Shown here one piece after another: positions 1 to 10,344 of a stretch of DNA of 64,000 bases; within the stretch, counting starts at the first letter, position 1; each line of letters opens with the position of its first letter. The stretch comes from Gymnogyps californianus (taxonomy: Eukaryota > Chordata > Aves > Accipitriformes > Cathartidae). The stretch lies in assembly GCF_018139145.2 (NCBI RefSeq), contig NC_059471.1, forward strand, positions 97,838,914 to 97,902,913, given 5' to 3'. The translations under genes and the position numbers were made by a program. A model generated the notes under the pieces. It made no database searches, was not told the DNA's origin, and saw nothing but the letters and a program-made list of their open reading frames with translations.

Positions 1-6
1 GTTCTT

Positions 7-173
7 TCAGTGCCTTGGTGATGGTCTTCCAGAAGATGGCTGAGGCTGCCTGAATTTTGAGAGAACCACAACAGAATCAACAAAGGTATAAATGTTATAT
101 TCATGATGCTGAAGGTTCTTGTAGGTAGAATTATCGAATTCTTCTGGAGCAGGCTCAGCAGCTGCTCTGGTCT
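7..173 (-). CDS. NDUFV3: NDUFV3 terminal coding exon
   Basis: The reverse strand reads a cacag acceptor at 174-175, then an exon that begins with the last two bases of a codon (AG) and runs open to TGA at 7-9. The translation contains [17 protein letters not shown] and ends SSGRPSPRH. This is the conserved C-terminal segment present in both NDUFV3 isoforms and is the part that packs on complex I. The two leading bases fit a phase-1 donor upstream, which the long exon provides. Confidence 0.95.
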
Positions 174-3100
174 CTGTGAAAACAAACAGTAACTGGTGAC
201 TATAAGGATGCCACACCAGAGGGCAATATTCTTAATTACTGAGCCAGCCTTCATATACTGTCAGATCCCTCATCCAATCAACATTAAAAAAAAAAAAAAG
301 TCAAAGTCAGCAACTATAACAAAAGGGTAAGTTTAATAAGTTCTGCTCGTACCTTGTCTGGTCCTAAAGCAGCACATTAGTATGCAGTAGGGGAACAGGA
401 ATCAGTACAAGTCATCTAATACAGCACAGGTTTTAAAATCCAAACTACCACCTAATGCTGGGGGTGGATAGGGCAGAACATTTCATTTATATTTTGAAGA
501 CATACGTCTGCATTTCCTGGCTTTTTCATAGTTGCCTTGGTTTTCACTCCAGCCAGAACAGTAGGTGACATTCTTAGCAAGCCAGGAGAGGCAAAGAACC
601 AGTACAAATGATGTATCATCATGTCAGACCACGAGATACAGCTATTAGAACTACTTTACAGATTGAATTTTTTCCATGGGGAGAAGTGATGGAATTATTG
701 AGATCTCCACAGTTTAATTTCAAATGTGGTTATACTGAACAGCAATATATCAAGAGCCTCTGATGTGAATTTCCTTTCTTCTAAATATAATCTTCTAGAC
801 TTTGTATCAGCTCTTCTTCCTAAAAGAATAACCTAATAAAGTTATTCAGAACTCCTTACTTCACGTTAAAGCCAACATTAATTCTTACAGTTTTAGAATA
901 TTATGCAAATTTAGGCAGTACCATTTACATAAAAGGTTCCTGTTACGGGCTCATTTTACAACCAAGGAAATTGCAAGAAATAAAACTTTACTCCCAATAT
1001 TAATTTATCCTCATATAACCAGAGTTTTAACAATAGGAAGGACAAAAGCATAATCTAGTGAAAAGCTTCGTCATATAAATTTGTATATAGTGGTTTAGGT
1101 TAGATCATATTAAGCTTCTTTTTGTAATACCACCGTCTACAATAAAAATACAAGAACTCACGCAACCAAACACCAGAATTTCCCTTTAATTATGACATAA
1201 TTATTGCAATGTAACACTATCAGTTTAAGAGCACGTATCCGTAACATTTAGCAAGACTTGCTTATAAAATGCAATGTACTAAGCCATGGTTTCAGCAAAA
1301 CAACACACACAACCTATGAAAGGAAATATCCCTGCGCCTACTGCTCAGTTCCTACTGAGACAGCTCATAGGAGACAACACTACAGATATAAAAGCCAGAT
1401 GATGCAGTCTTCGCTGCAAATAGCCCCAAGAACAGGCAAGCGTAGGCAAGTGTACATTCAACCTGCAAGAGACAGTTGTTCCAAATTAAGAGACAGATGC
1501 TCAGGAAGAAAAGCAGATGGAGTCTCATTTTTCCTGCCCAAATACACTGTACTTGGCTTCTTGAAGGAAAAATTTATCCCTGAGTTCATCCTCCCCATAC
1601 TTCAGACTTCATCTATGCTTTCTCTCTTAAAGAGCAAGCATTTCACAGGATGTTCTTCCAAAGTGAATCAGAGGTGTATTTCTGAGTTACCATGCTACTA
1701 TTTTGCTACTTACTTAGCAGTTAAAGTCAGCAGTTTTTGCTGACTGCTTTGCATGCCTGCTCTACAAAGTGGATGACATCACCTTAACATCCAGGTTTGT
1801 AATGGGAAAAATTGCTTTTACATCTTCAGCGTGCCTGCTGCAGAGTTTGCACATGAACAAAAGAACACAGGAACAGGACAGAAGTACAGATTACAGAAGG
1901 TATCATTAACTGTGAACATTAAACGTGGAAAAGCAGTAGCTGTTCTCAAAGAAGGCCTCAAAAGGAAGAGAGAACAAGATACACCTGGAGATACCAGTGA
2001 TGCTGTTGAACACAGTGTAGCTAGGTTTGACTCTGCTACCCTGGCACCCAAAGACATTACACCAGCAGTAAAAGGGTGTGAACTTGCCTACACTAACCCC
2101 CACCTCTCCTACAGCCACTGCAGCAGAGTCCTCTAGCATGTACCCAACAAACTTCCCTGCTGTCACAGCCTTACCACCTCCACAGAACAAGAGGAGCTCA
2201 ACAGCAAAAGTGCTGTTTTCAGCAATGCCAGGTCCTACCCAAAAGGGTTTTGCTGGTGTGGTGATGATGATGAGTCTGAGGCACAGTGGTACTATTGCCT
2301 CATCAATACAGATCTGCAGGAAAAGTTTGTCACATGGGCTTAACCTTATTCTGGATTTACAGCATCAAAGGAGGGTGTTTTATAGATCTTCACCTTGAAT
2401 CATTAGCACATTTTAAGACCGAGTCCTCCCTCTCATACTTGAAGTTAACTGAACTCATTTTTTGGGTCTTTGTATCAGCTTCAATTTGGGGGGAAAAAAA
2501 AAATGCTTGAGAATCTAGAACTCCACTGTGGATGAATGGGGAGAAAAGCATCATCTGTAGATAAATACAAATAGCCTTTCCCAAATTTTTTTTTTTTTAA
2601 AGAAAGCTTCTGCTGCTGACTGCAAGGAGGAACAAGTAAATGAAAATGTCACTTGCAAACAGCGCTGCATTTTACTATTTGAGTTGCAGTCAGGGAAGAA
2701 GGTAAGCTCAGCTTCCAACTCTTAAAACAGATCAAATTATGAGCCGACTAACCCCTTAAAACAGAAGGCAGGTCTTTTACTCAGCGCTGTATCCTGGAAA
2801 CCGATGTACAAAAGCAATTATTTGTCACTTAGCCTGGTTAGACACTTCACAGAGTCACAGAGTGGTTGAGGTTAGAAGACACCTCTGGAGGTCATCTGGG
2901 CCAACCCCAAATGCTCAAGCAGGATCAGCTAGAGCAGGCTGCCCAGGACCATGCCCAGACAGCTTTTGAATGTCTCCAAGGATGGAGACTTCACCACCTC
3001 TCTGGACAACCTGTGCCAGTGCTCCATCACTCTCACAGTCAAAAAAGTGTTTCTTGATGTTCAGGCAAAACCCCATGTTTCAGTTTGTACCCACTGCTTC

Positions 3101-6100
3101 TTGTCCTGTCACTGAGTACCACTGAAAAAGAGTCTTACCTCTCTCTTCTTCACACTCTCCCTTCAGGTATTTACATACATTGATGAGATCCGCCCTGAGC
3201 CTTCTCTTTTCCGGGCTGAACAGTCCGAGCTCTCTCAGCCTTTCCTCACAGGAGAGATACTCCAGTCCCTTCATTATCTTAGTGGCACTTCACTGGACTC
3301 TCTCCAGTAGCTCCACATCTCTCTTGTACTGGGGAGCCCAGAACTGAACACAACACTCTAGGTACATCTCACCAGGGAAGGATGACCTCCCTCAGCCTGC
3401 TCGCAACACTCCTCCTAATGCAGCCCAGGTTACCACTGGTGCTCTTTGCTGCAAGAGCACACTGCTGCCTCACGTTCAACTTGCTGTCCACCTGGACCCC
3501 CAGGGCCTTTTCTGCCAGGATATCACTTGAAGGATGCTATCCAAGCAGCTTTACAATTATGCTGCTTTTACTTCCAAGTAGGCAAATTCTTTAATTCAAA
3601 GCAGCAACCAGAAGGGGGTTCTTAAAAATGGTATGCTGCCTAAGTTGAAAGGCAAGAATGGTAAGCCACCACAGATCAGTGCAGAGGGGCATCTGCTATT
3701 GAAATACACAGAATGAGATCAGTAGGTAAGTTAACAGGACTGGTAGTAAATAAGAAGGGTAAGTTAGATAGGGAAGTATAGCTAGGGAGATGATTATATG
3801 ACGCACGATCCTCTTTCCTAAAACCTACCACTGTCTCCTCCCCAGCTCACTACAAAAACTGGGTTATAAGGTCAACTCTGTGCTACTTCAACACGACTCG
3901 CTTACAACCTACCAATCTCAGAATCAATACCTGTTTCTGGCATTACACTATGATTTCTTGAAGTCTACTGAAATCTGAAACACTGCAAGATTTTTAAAAA
4001 AAGAAGAAAGAGAAAGACAGCAGGATTTAAGCAAAAATCAGATGGCATCAAATTTGGCTCAGGAGAAAGGCAGCTACCAAATTCTTCTGAGAAAAGAGAA
4101 GAGGGAAAACAAGTTTTGTCATATAAAACCCATGACTTTTCTCACAGTGGAAACAATCTTGTTTTCATTTTACAAGCAACTGGTTTATGAAACTATAAAT
4201 ACAGTGAAATGAAGACCGCTTCCTTTCACAGCGTAACTGGAAACTGAGTATTACTGAGTGCTTATAACAATTAGCAATGAACAAGAATTTATCTTCCAGA
4301 AAGTCACTGCTACAAGATTAGCTTCAGTATAAAGATCAGAGAATCATGAACAGAGAAGATTTGGAAACCCTTTAAAAAAAGTTAAACCCTAGCCCAGATG
4401 AATCAATACAGTTCAAACAATTTAAAGTTGTACCCTCTATTGCGCTTCTTTCTCCAGCCTGGACTCCTGCTTCCTGAACGGTCTCCTCCTTTGCTGTAGT
4501 GCCCATCACCAACACTGTGCTTTCAGAAGTCTCTTCTTCTAGTTTAGGAGCAGTTACTACTTCTGCTTCTGACTCCTGTGCCTCCTTCACCTTTTTTCCT
4601 TCTCCTCTGGATACCAGTTTTTGCTTTTTGTCTTCCTGAGTCACTGATGAAGCTTTCAGCTGAATAGCTGCTACTTGGGTTCCAATGGACTTTTCCTCCA
4701 AATAATCAGATTTACGAGTGACATCGGTCAGGTCTTGGCTTTCAACCATGTGTGGTTCTAAGACAAGCTTCTGCCGATCTGCTTCTTTTGGAGTTGATTT
4801 TACTTTGGGGTCTCTTGCTTTGGATTTTGATGTTTCATGGCTGATTGATGTTTTAGAAAATACGACCTGCTTGATAGGAGACACGTCAGTTCCTGTTTTG
4901 CATGGCTTCTTCTTAGCTACATATTCTTTGTGGGATTTCTGGGACAAGTTCTCTTTTGCTAGCATTGATGCCTTTACTGCTATGTTCTCAGAAAAGATGG
5001 AAGCTCGTCTAGGAAACTCAACTTTGGTTTTAATGGCAACTTCTGAATCATCACCATCATTTTCTTCCTCAGAATCTGAGCTAGAATCCGAATCTGAGCT
5101 GGATGAAGATGAAGTTTCTTCCTCAGCTAACTCTTTCCTCAAGCCTCCTTCTGTTGCAGGTGTAGTGAGGGTGTCCTCCTCAAGGGAAGAAACAACTACT
5201 CGCTGAGGAAATGCAACCACAGTTTTTCTTGACATGAACATCCTCATGTCTTCAGCAGAAGGTTTTGAAGCTTCCTTGAGGTTAGTACTAGATATGCTCT
5301 CACCTTTGTTTGCAGATACTAGGAGAGAGCTAGAAGACAACATTTTAGGAAATTCAACTGGTGCCTTGATGGCTAGCAGCTTGGTGCTTCCCTGTGGTGC
5401 CACTACATCTAGGAAACGGCATAAAGAGGATTATCATCATCATATCCGACACCGCTGTTAATTAGTGATCTTAGTCATACAATTTTAACTTTCTGAGATA
5501 ATCTGGTACAAAAAGCAAATTGAAAGAAGTTATTATACTCAATACAGGCATTATGAAGCAGAAAGTTTTAAGACATTTTAAGTTAAAGAAACTAGAGTTC
5601 TAGTTAGCACTTAAGAGTTTTTGTTGCTGTAATGCTGAAACTCATGAGATAATGCCTTTTGCTCCTTGCTTTGCCAGACTCCTCGCAAGAGCTGTTTTCC
5701 TCTGTGCTTCAATTCGGCACCACTGAAAATGGTTTACAGACACCTTCCTATCTCAGATGAACATTAAGATAGCTTGTTAGCAGAGCTCTTCAAATATGCT
5801 GCTACAGAGATAATATTTGTCTATGAACAAGCCAGTGAAGCAGAAGACACAGTAAACAGACATAGCAATAGCCACCCTCTTGCAGTAGTTATCTTTAAAG
5901 CAGTAGGGAGGGATGACTCCTGAGAGACAAAGTAGCAGAATAAGATACCTGAGGCCATACATGAAAGTATTACTTGTTTATGTGTCCATGTGACCTACCA
6001 ACTGAATTGTGTCTAACGCAGTTTAACATTATTTCCCCAAGACCTTATCTCCTCCAGTCTTCACTGTCTCCACTTTCTATTTTTGGTTTGAGACCTCTTT

Positions 6101-9065
6101 GTAAAAAAAAGTCTTAGAAGATCTCCTAATGCTTCATGTTAGCCTGCCTTTATTTCTTCTCCCTCATGGATACTTTCATTAAGCTAAATTCTCCAGAGAA
6201 GGAGCCAACAGCTGAAGAGAAAACAGGAACTTTCAGGCCCTTTCAGAGAGTACCAAATACCCCTTGAATGCTTGTGCCAATTATACCCTCAAGAGGCTAA
6301 TCAACAGCAAATACTGTTGTGGTTATAGAAAACAGAAGGACAAAGAGGACTGGGAGCACATTAAGAAGATACACCACCGCTGAAATTTGCTATAGCAAAG
6401 CCAACTCCGTTATGAGTTGCGCCACTTCCAATCAGCAGTGTAATTCAACAGATTTCCAGTCTATTGTGCAGATTTATCTGCACAGTCTGGAAACCCAGAT
6501 CTACTTCACAAGAACATAAACTAGATGCAGTTTTTCCCCTTACTAGTATTTTATAGTAATGCCTTGTATGATCCACGGAGTTACTACAATTAGTTCTGAA
6601 TAGAAGCAAGTCTTTAGCAATGTCCAAATGAAAACATCGCAGAAGAGACAGACACCTGAAACTAAAAGCAAAGTACTTATGTTAAGAACTCTATATTTGT
6701 TTCTTAAGTACAAATGAAAAAAATATCAGTTTACTATAGAGGTAATACTTTTGAATAACTTCAGACACATACTTCTCTCCGCCAGACAGAAGGTGCAGGG
6801 GGAAGTAGGAGGATGGGCAGACACCTTTGAAAGAAGCCTGACTCCCTGCACAGACTGACACAGCCAAACAGCAGTCTGTAGAAACCAATATGCGAGGAAA
6901 CATCACTCAGGATTGAAGAGTTCTTCAAAGCAGCACACAGCAAGGTCAAACTAACACAAGAATGCCCAAAGGGATGACAGACAAGTGAAAGCTGAGCAAA
7001 AGCTGAAGAAGTATTAATGTTAAGACATCCTAAGAAACCGAGAAGGCAGGTAACATTCAACTTGACCATTAATAGCAGGTGTTACTGGAAAAATACTTTA
7101 AACAGTAGTATTTGGATATGTGAAAAAGATACATTTCACCTTTTAATCATAAAGTCTAATACAACTGGTACAGACACTTTAAGTAGGGTACTTCAAACTT
7201 TGTACCACCTGATCTGTATTTGCATTGCTTTGCCAAAAGAACAATACATCCAAATCAGTAACAAGAATATTATTCCCAGATGCGTTCTTACTGATGCTTG
7301 TAACATCAGTATCGTTATCAGAATGCGTTTAAAACATGTTCGCACTCAGAAAGGTGGCATGCAGAAACTACAGGTCTATTCCCCATCATTGACTTTGTAA
7401 GTAAACATGACCATTTTATCAAAGCAAAGAAAATTTGCACACCCTGTTCCAGCTAGAATCTGAAAAAGACAGCCGCATCCTATACGCCTTAACTAACCTT
7501 AACCATTTGCAGGGGAAGCAGCTGGCTGAAAGAGGTGGCCTAAGAGGTCTCCTGACACCTTCTGAAATCAGAGCTGCAGGACAATGAATCTAGAAACTGA
7601 TGCTAAAGTACATCTCAAATACACTTAAAATAATGCAAAAAAAATTTAATAAAAAGCAATTTGTTTGTTCGATCAAGTTTATATCAATCTATGCAGCAAA
7701 GGCTTTCTTAATGGAACAACCAAGCTTTTATTTGCCTTGGCATTTAAGAAGCTAACATTAGAAGGCAAAAGTCTGCATTCAGCTACTCTTTCAGTGATCT
7801 TTTCAACAGCTGTCAACAAGTCTGATCACTCCTACATACAGTCCCATGGAGCTTTGCTGTTTAAGCACCTGGATCTCTAATTTGGGATGGGAATCCTACT
7901 CACTGAATCAGTGAGCCTCTGTTTACAAACACCATTTTGCACAAGATATCCCTCTTCGAAATTTGTATTCACGTTTTGACTTTGGTCAGGGACAGAAGGG
8001 GTTCAAATACTTCTGAATGTCGAATGCACTGCAGCATCCAAACTCAGGTCCATGTATTGCCTTGCCTGCAAATCTATGGGGCAAGAAGCATTATAACTAA
8101 ATTTAACACAACAGGGCCATGGTAGTTTTCTGCAGCTTCTCGACACCGTTGCCTGGAGCAGATAGTCGCATCTTGCAAGTCTTTCTCTCTTTCTGTAAAA
8201 TGGGATGCTTTTTGACCCTCATAATCCAAACATTTCAAAAGACAAGGGGGAACATCTGAAGTCCAAAACCACATTTTGCACCTCATTAACAAAAGTAACT
8301 TGCTACACTCACTTCCATCAAATTTCAGGCCACTTGCAAAGCTTCTTTATATTAAGACGAATGTAATGATAGCTCTCCTTAAGTCTGGTCAAGCATCACA
8401 GCAGCTAACATATTAAGGTGAAGGTAAGCAGGAAAGAAGTGTCAAGCTCATAGCATGGCCTATGAATATAAATATATCCCAAGCAGAGCCATTCCTACCA
8501 GACCTTTACTTTTAGTTTTCTTACTACCCAGTACGTTTGAACAGAAATCCTTGTTTACATGGCGACGACCTTTCAGTTTCCTGGCTGACGTAGCAGCTGT
8601 TCAGAGACGTGGCCACGAGCATTGCTAAGCTCTTCTTGCCTACTTAATGACAACCAGAGGGACCTGAACTTCAGACGGGCAGATAAACTTTTATGGCCTG
8701 GGCACCACCACAGGGCGCAGAAGGCTCCCGAGGCTGGCAGGCTGCAGGGGAAGGCGGTTAGCTACCCTGCTGGTTCAGCACCAGGAAAGGAGGCTCTCCT
8801 ACAAGCAGCTGCACGCCCCTTTGCTTTTATTTACACCCCACCACCGCTCAGGACGAAAGCAAGCATCTTACTCGTTGGCGGCATCCCGGAGCCCGCCGGC
8901 CTGGTGCAGAGCGCCGCGGAGGGGGCCGCCCCTCGCAGCCCCCGGCCCTCCAGCCGCAACACCTGCAAGAGCACCGTGTAAAAGAAATGAACGAAGCGGG
9001 ACAAAAACGATCTCTTAGCCACAGGGAGCCCCGGGGGGGAGCCGTGCCCCGGTCCCGGTGAACCG

Positions 9066-9122
<57 letters not shown>

Positions 9123-9356
9123 CTGCTGCTCTGCCCCGCGCATGCGCACCTTCCCGCCCCCGGGCCCGTTGCGCAGGTGACGGCCGCCTCGCCTGAGGTG
9201 ACCGGCTGGGTACGTGCCACCGAGAGGAACCGAGCAACGGCGCGGGGGTAGGGGCGGCCCGGGGAGCTCCTCCTTGCCCTTCTCCCGGCGCCCACCGCCG
9301 CCCCTTACCTTGCGGGTCGCCGCCCGGCCGCAGCCCAGCAGGGAGGGAGCGGCCAT
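7..9356 (-). CDS. NDUFV3: NDUFV3, complex I flavoprotein-3 accessory subunit (gene span)
   Basis: NDUFV3 encodes the 10-kDa accessory subunit of the NADH-oxidising N-module of mitochondrial complex I, on the matrix side next to NDUFV1/NDUFV2. The coding parts I can place on the minus strand are 9309-9356 (start), 4434-5408 (long cassette exon) and 7-173 (end, stop TGA at 7-9). A short exon between the first two is expected from the mammalian gene; 6773-6875 is my tentative placement. The C-terminal exon has the family hallmark TYKNLQHH and the ending SSGRPSPRH. Phases agree: the long exon is 975 nt (325 codons) and enters and leaves in phase 1, so skipping it leaves the frame open, as in the mammalian short and long isoforms. 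The gene is head-to-head with WDR4, as in human. The 3' UTR lies outside the window. Identity is very sure; exon 2 is not. Confidence 0.93.
1831..2367 (+). pseudogene. Unidentified degenerate coding-like fragment, possibly a processed pseudogene
   Basis: Three adjoining plus-strand frames look like pieces of one protein. From 1831 a lysine-rich stretch ([19 protein letters not shown]) runs to about 2070. A second frame from about 2078 carries a Pro/Ser/Thr-rich segment and [16 protein letters not shown] to about 2260. A third frame then reads [19 protein letters not shown] to a TAA at about 2365-2367. The frame changes fit small indels in a decayed, intronless copy, and a T/A-rich run follows at about 2587. 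I do not recognise the parent protein, so this rests on composition and the look of the residues only. It could be chance. Confidence 0.3.
2850..3520 (-). mobile_element. CR1 LINE 3' fragment
   Basis: The plus strand reads as the antisense of a chicken-repeat-1 3' end. It starts near 2850 with a copy of the bird CR1 terminus (cacagagtggttgaggttag) and continues through phrases typical of CR1 antisense such as gggccaaccccaaatgctc and gatgagatccgccctgagcc. The element therefore lies on the minus strand with its 3' end at the low coordinate. It is 5'-truncated, which is usual for CR1, and moderately diverged. It sits in the NDUFV3 last intron in the same orientation as the gene. Its far end, about 3520, is approximate. 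Confidence 0.9.
4434..5408 (-). CDS. NDUFV3: NDUFV3 long cassette exon (Ser- and acid-rich)
   Basis: This exon encodes the low-complexity insert that separates the long isoform from the 10-kDa form. The acceptor is tttcctag at 5409-5416 and the donor is GAGG|GTACAA at 4432-4433. It starts with two bases (AT) and ends with one (G), so its 975 nt are exactly 325 codons and can be skipped without a frameshift. The start [20 protein letters not shown] resembles the start of the human long exon. A serine run followed by acidic residues ([19 protein letters not shown]) lies about one third in, and the rest is rich in Lys, Glu, Thr and Ser. No folded domain is visible, so it is probably disordered. 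Confidence 0.93.
6773..6875 (-). CDS. NDUFV3: Candidate NDUFV3 exon 2 (tentative)
   Basis: A reverse-strand piece is preceded by tggtttctacag and followed by the good donor GAA|GTATGT. It is open in frame 0 for 34 codons plus one base. Exon 1 ends in phase 0 and the long exon needs one base from its upstream neighbour. The junction base here is A, giving AAT (Asn) into the long exon and AAG (Lys) if that exon is skipped, the same two residues I recall at the human junctions. The resemblance of the peptide ([16 protein letters not shown]) to the mammalian exon is weak, and it is shorter (103 nt against about 121). Chance is a real possibility. Confidence 0.33.
9067..9122. repeat. Poly-G homopolymer, 56 consecutive G
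   Basis: The plus strand reads 56 uninterrupted G residues between aaccgc and ctgctgctct. It lies in NDUFV3 intron 1, about 190 bases downstream of the exon 1 donor, inside the CpG island. Such a run can form G-quadruplexes (or an i-motif on the C strand). It could also be a sequencing or assembly artefact, and the exact length should not be trusted. Confidence 0.95.
9138..9147. promoter_or_regulatory. NRF1 binding site (perfect palindrome)
   Basis: GCGCATGCGC is the consensus palindrome for nuclear respiratory factor 1, a main activator of nuclear genes for the respiratory chain. It lies in the CpG island, about 160 bases inside NDUFV3 intron 1. That fits control of a complex I gene. Occupancy is inferred. 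Confidence 0.7.
9309..9356 (-). CDS. NDUFV3: NDUFV3 first coding exon
   Basis: On the reverse strand the ATG is in a strong context (CCAAGATGG, with A at -3 and G at +4). The exon encodes [16 protein letters not shown] and ends at AAG|GTAAGG in phase 0. Mammalian NDUFV3 also starts MAAP, has a short Leu/Arg-rich leader and leaves exon 1 after a Lys codon. The basic, acid-free start fits a mitochondrial targeting peptide that continues into exon 2. A YY1-like motif overlaps the start codon. Confidence 0.92.
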
Positions 9357-10216
9357 CTTGGCGTAGGCCCGAAGGGTGCTGCGCGAACGCCGGGACGGCA
9401 CCGGGCCCTCCCGGTGGGCGGGGCCTAAGCGATAAGGCTCCGCCCCCTCCCGGTGGCGGCCGCCGCTACCGGGACGCCGTTGGGAGTGCCGGGTTGGAAA
9501 TGAAATAGGCAAGTTTCTGTCTTTGTGAGCGGTCTAGCCGGGACCTGTAAGCTACCGCTGCAAACGCGTAATGCAGGAAAAAAACCCAAGTATCTTAGAA
9601 TCACTGCTTCTACGTTAAAAGCGGCCATTTGTGTTGTCACCTGCAGTTACACACCGAGTAGTACTGCGTAATGCAGCTATTGAAGATTACTTCGTCCTGC
9701 TGCCGCGCTCGCCGTTCAGACCGCGCCACCGGGACGCAACGAAGCTGCCGCCCGAAGCGCAGCCCCATCAAACCCGCCCCCCAGGGCGCCAGGCGGGCTG
9801 GATAACCCAAACCCTGACGCGGACGGGAAGGCTTGCGCTACGCCCACGGCTTGGCGTACGGCACAGGCGGTGCCGCTGCCCGGCCCCTTCGGTTCCCCGC
9901 GGCCCGGTACGCGCTCAGGGGGAGAAACGCGTCCCGCTAGCAGCCGGCCTGCGCCACCCGCCGCTCATTCCCCTCGGCAGCCCTCCGGCCTCGGGGAAAG
10001 CCGCCGCCTCCGCACGGCCGGGCTGCGAAGGGCGGGCAGCCGGGGAGCGTTTCCGAGCCCCCGCCGTGACCCGCACCGGGGCAGACGCTCCCTCACAGGG
10101 CTCCCCCCCACAGCCTCCCTCGCCGCGCAAGCGCGACACAGCCCTCGCGTCATCGCCTTGTGCGGTGACGCCTGTACCCTGCGCCTGCCGTGGCGCGCAC
10201 GTGGCGGCGTTGACGC

Positions 10217-10344
10217 ATGGAGGGTGGCGGCGGCGGCGGCGGGGGGCGCTGCCCCGGTCCCGGTCCGGCGCTGGCGCTCCGCGGGGCGCTGATGGCCGCC
10301 AGCGGCGGCGGCCGGCTCCTGGCGGCGCGGTACAGGGAGCCCGG
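10217..10344 (+). CDS. WDR4: WDR4 exon 1
   Basis: It starts at ATG 10217 ([12 protein letters not shown]) and ends at CCCGG|GTCAGT with two bases carried over. A second in-frame ATG is at 10292 (Met26). I prefer 10217 because the residues just before Met26 (GPALALRG) already align with the start of human WDR4. Both ATGs have C at -3, a weak context, so use of the second one is possible. The first residues are a Gly run from a GGC/GGG repeat. Confidence 0.9.

Larger units (their letters stand above)
174..4433 (-). other. NDUFV3 last intron
   Basis: This 4.3-kb AT-rich intron lies between the long exon and the terminal exon. It holds a CR1 LINE fragment (about 2850-3520), an unidentified coding-like stretch on the plus strand (about 1831-2367), and A- or T-rich runs near 286 and 2587. 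I see nothing else in it that I can name. Confidence 0.85.
5409..9308 (-). other. NDUFV3 introns between the first exon and the long exon
   Basis: This 3.9-kb stretch should contain the short second coding exon. Most of it is AT-rich with no convincing coding signal. The end nearest exon 1 (above about 8860) is CpG-rich and carries the 56-G run and an NRF1 palindrome. I found several weak open pieces with acceptor-like starts, near 5700, 7500 and 8200. Only 6773-6875 also fits the required phase and junction base. Confidence 0.7.

Noticed and set aside
1258..1743. A 161-codon plus-strand open frame
   Set aside because: It has no recognisable domain, codon bias or splice context, and lies in intronic sequence. 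Long frames like this occur by chance.
4718..5206. A 162-codon plus-strand open frame
   Set aside because: It is the antisense shadow of the NDUFV3 long exon, whose repetitive Ser/Glu codons keep the opposite frame open.
5660..5740. Another alternative NDUFV3 exon 2 reading [16 protein letters not shown]
   Set aside because: The similarity to the mammalian peptide is superficial and no suitable phase-1 donor occurs before the in-frame stop.
7500..7560. Alternative NDUFV3 exon 2 (minus strand, after ctgatttcag)
   Set aside because: In the needed frame it gives only about 19 codons, its donor (GTTAAG) is weak, and the peptide does not resemble the family.
8831..9512. Overlapping minus-strand frames with a poly-proline run
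   Set aside because: The prolines come from the complement of the 56-G run. The frames read through intron 1, and only 9309-9356 is coding.
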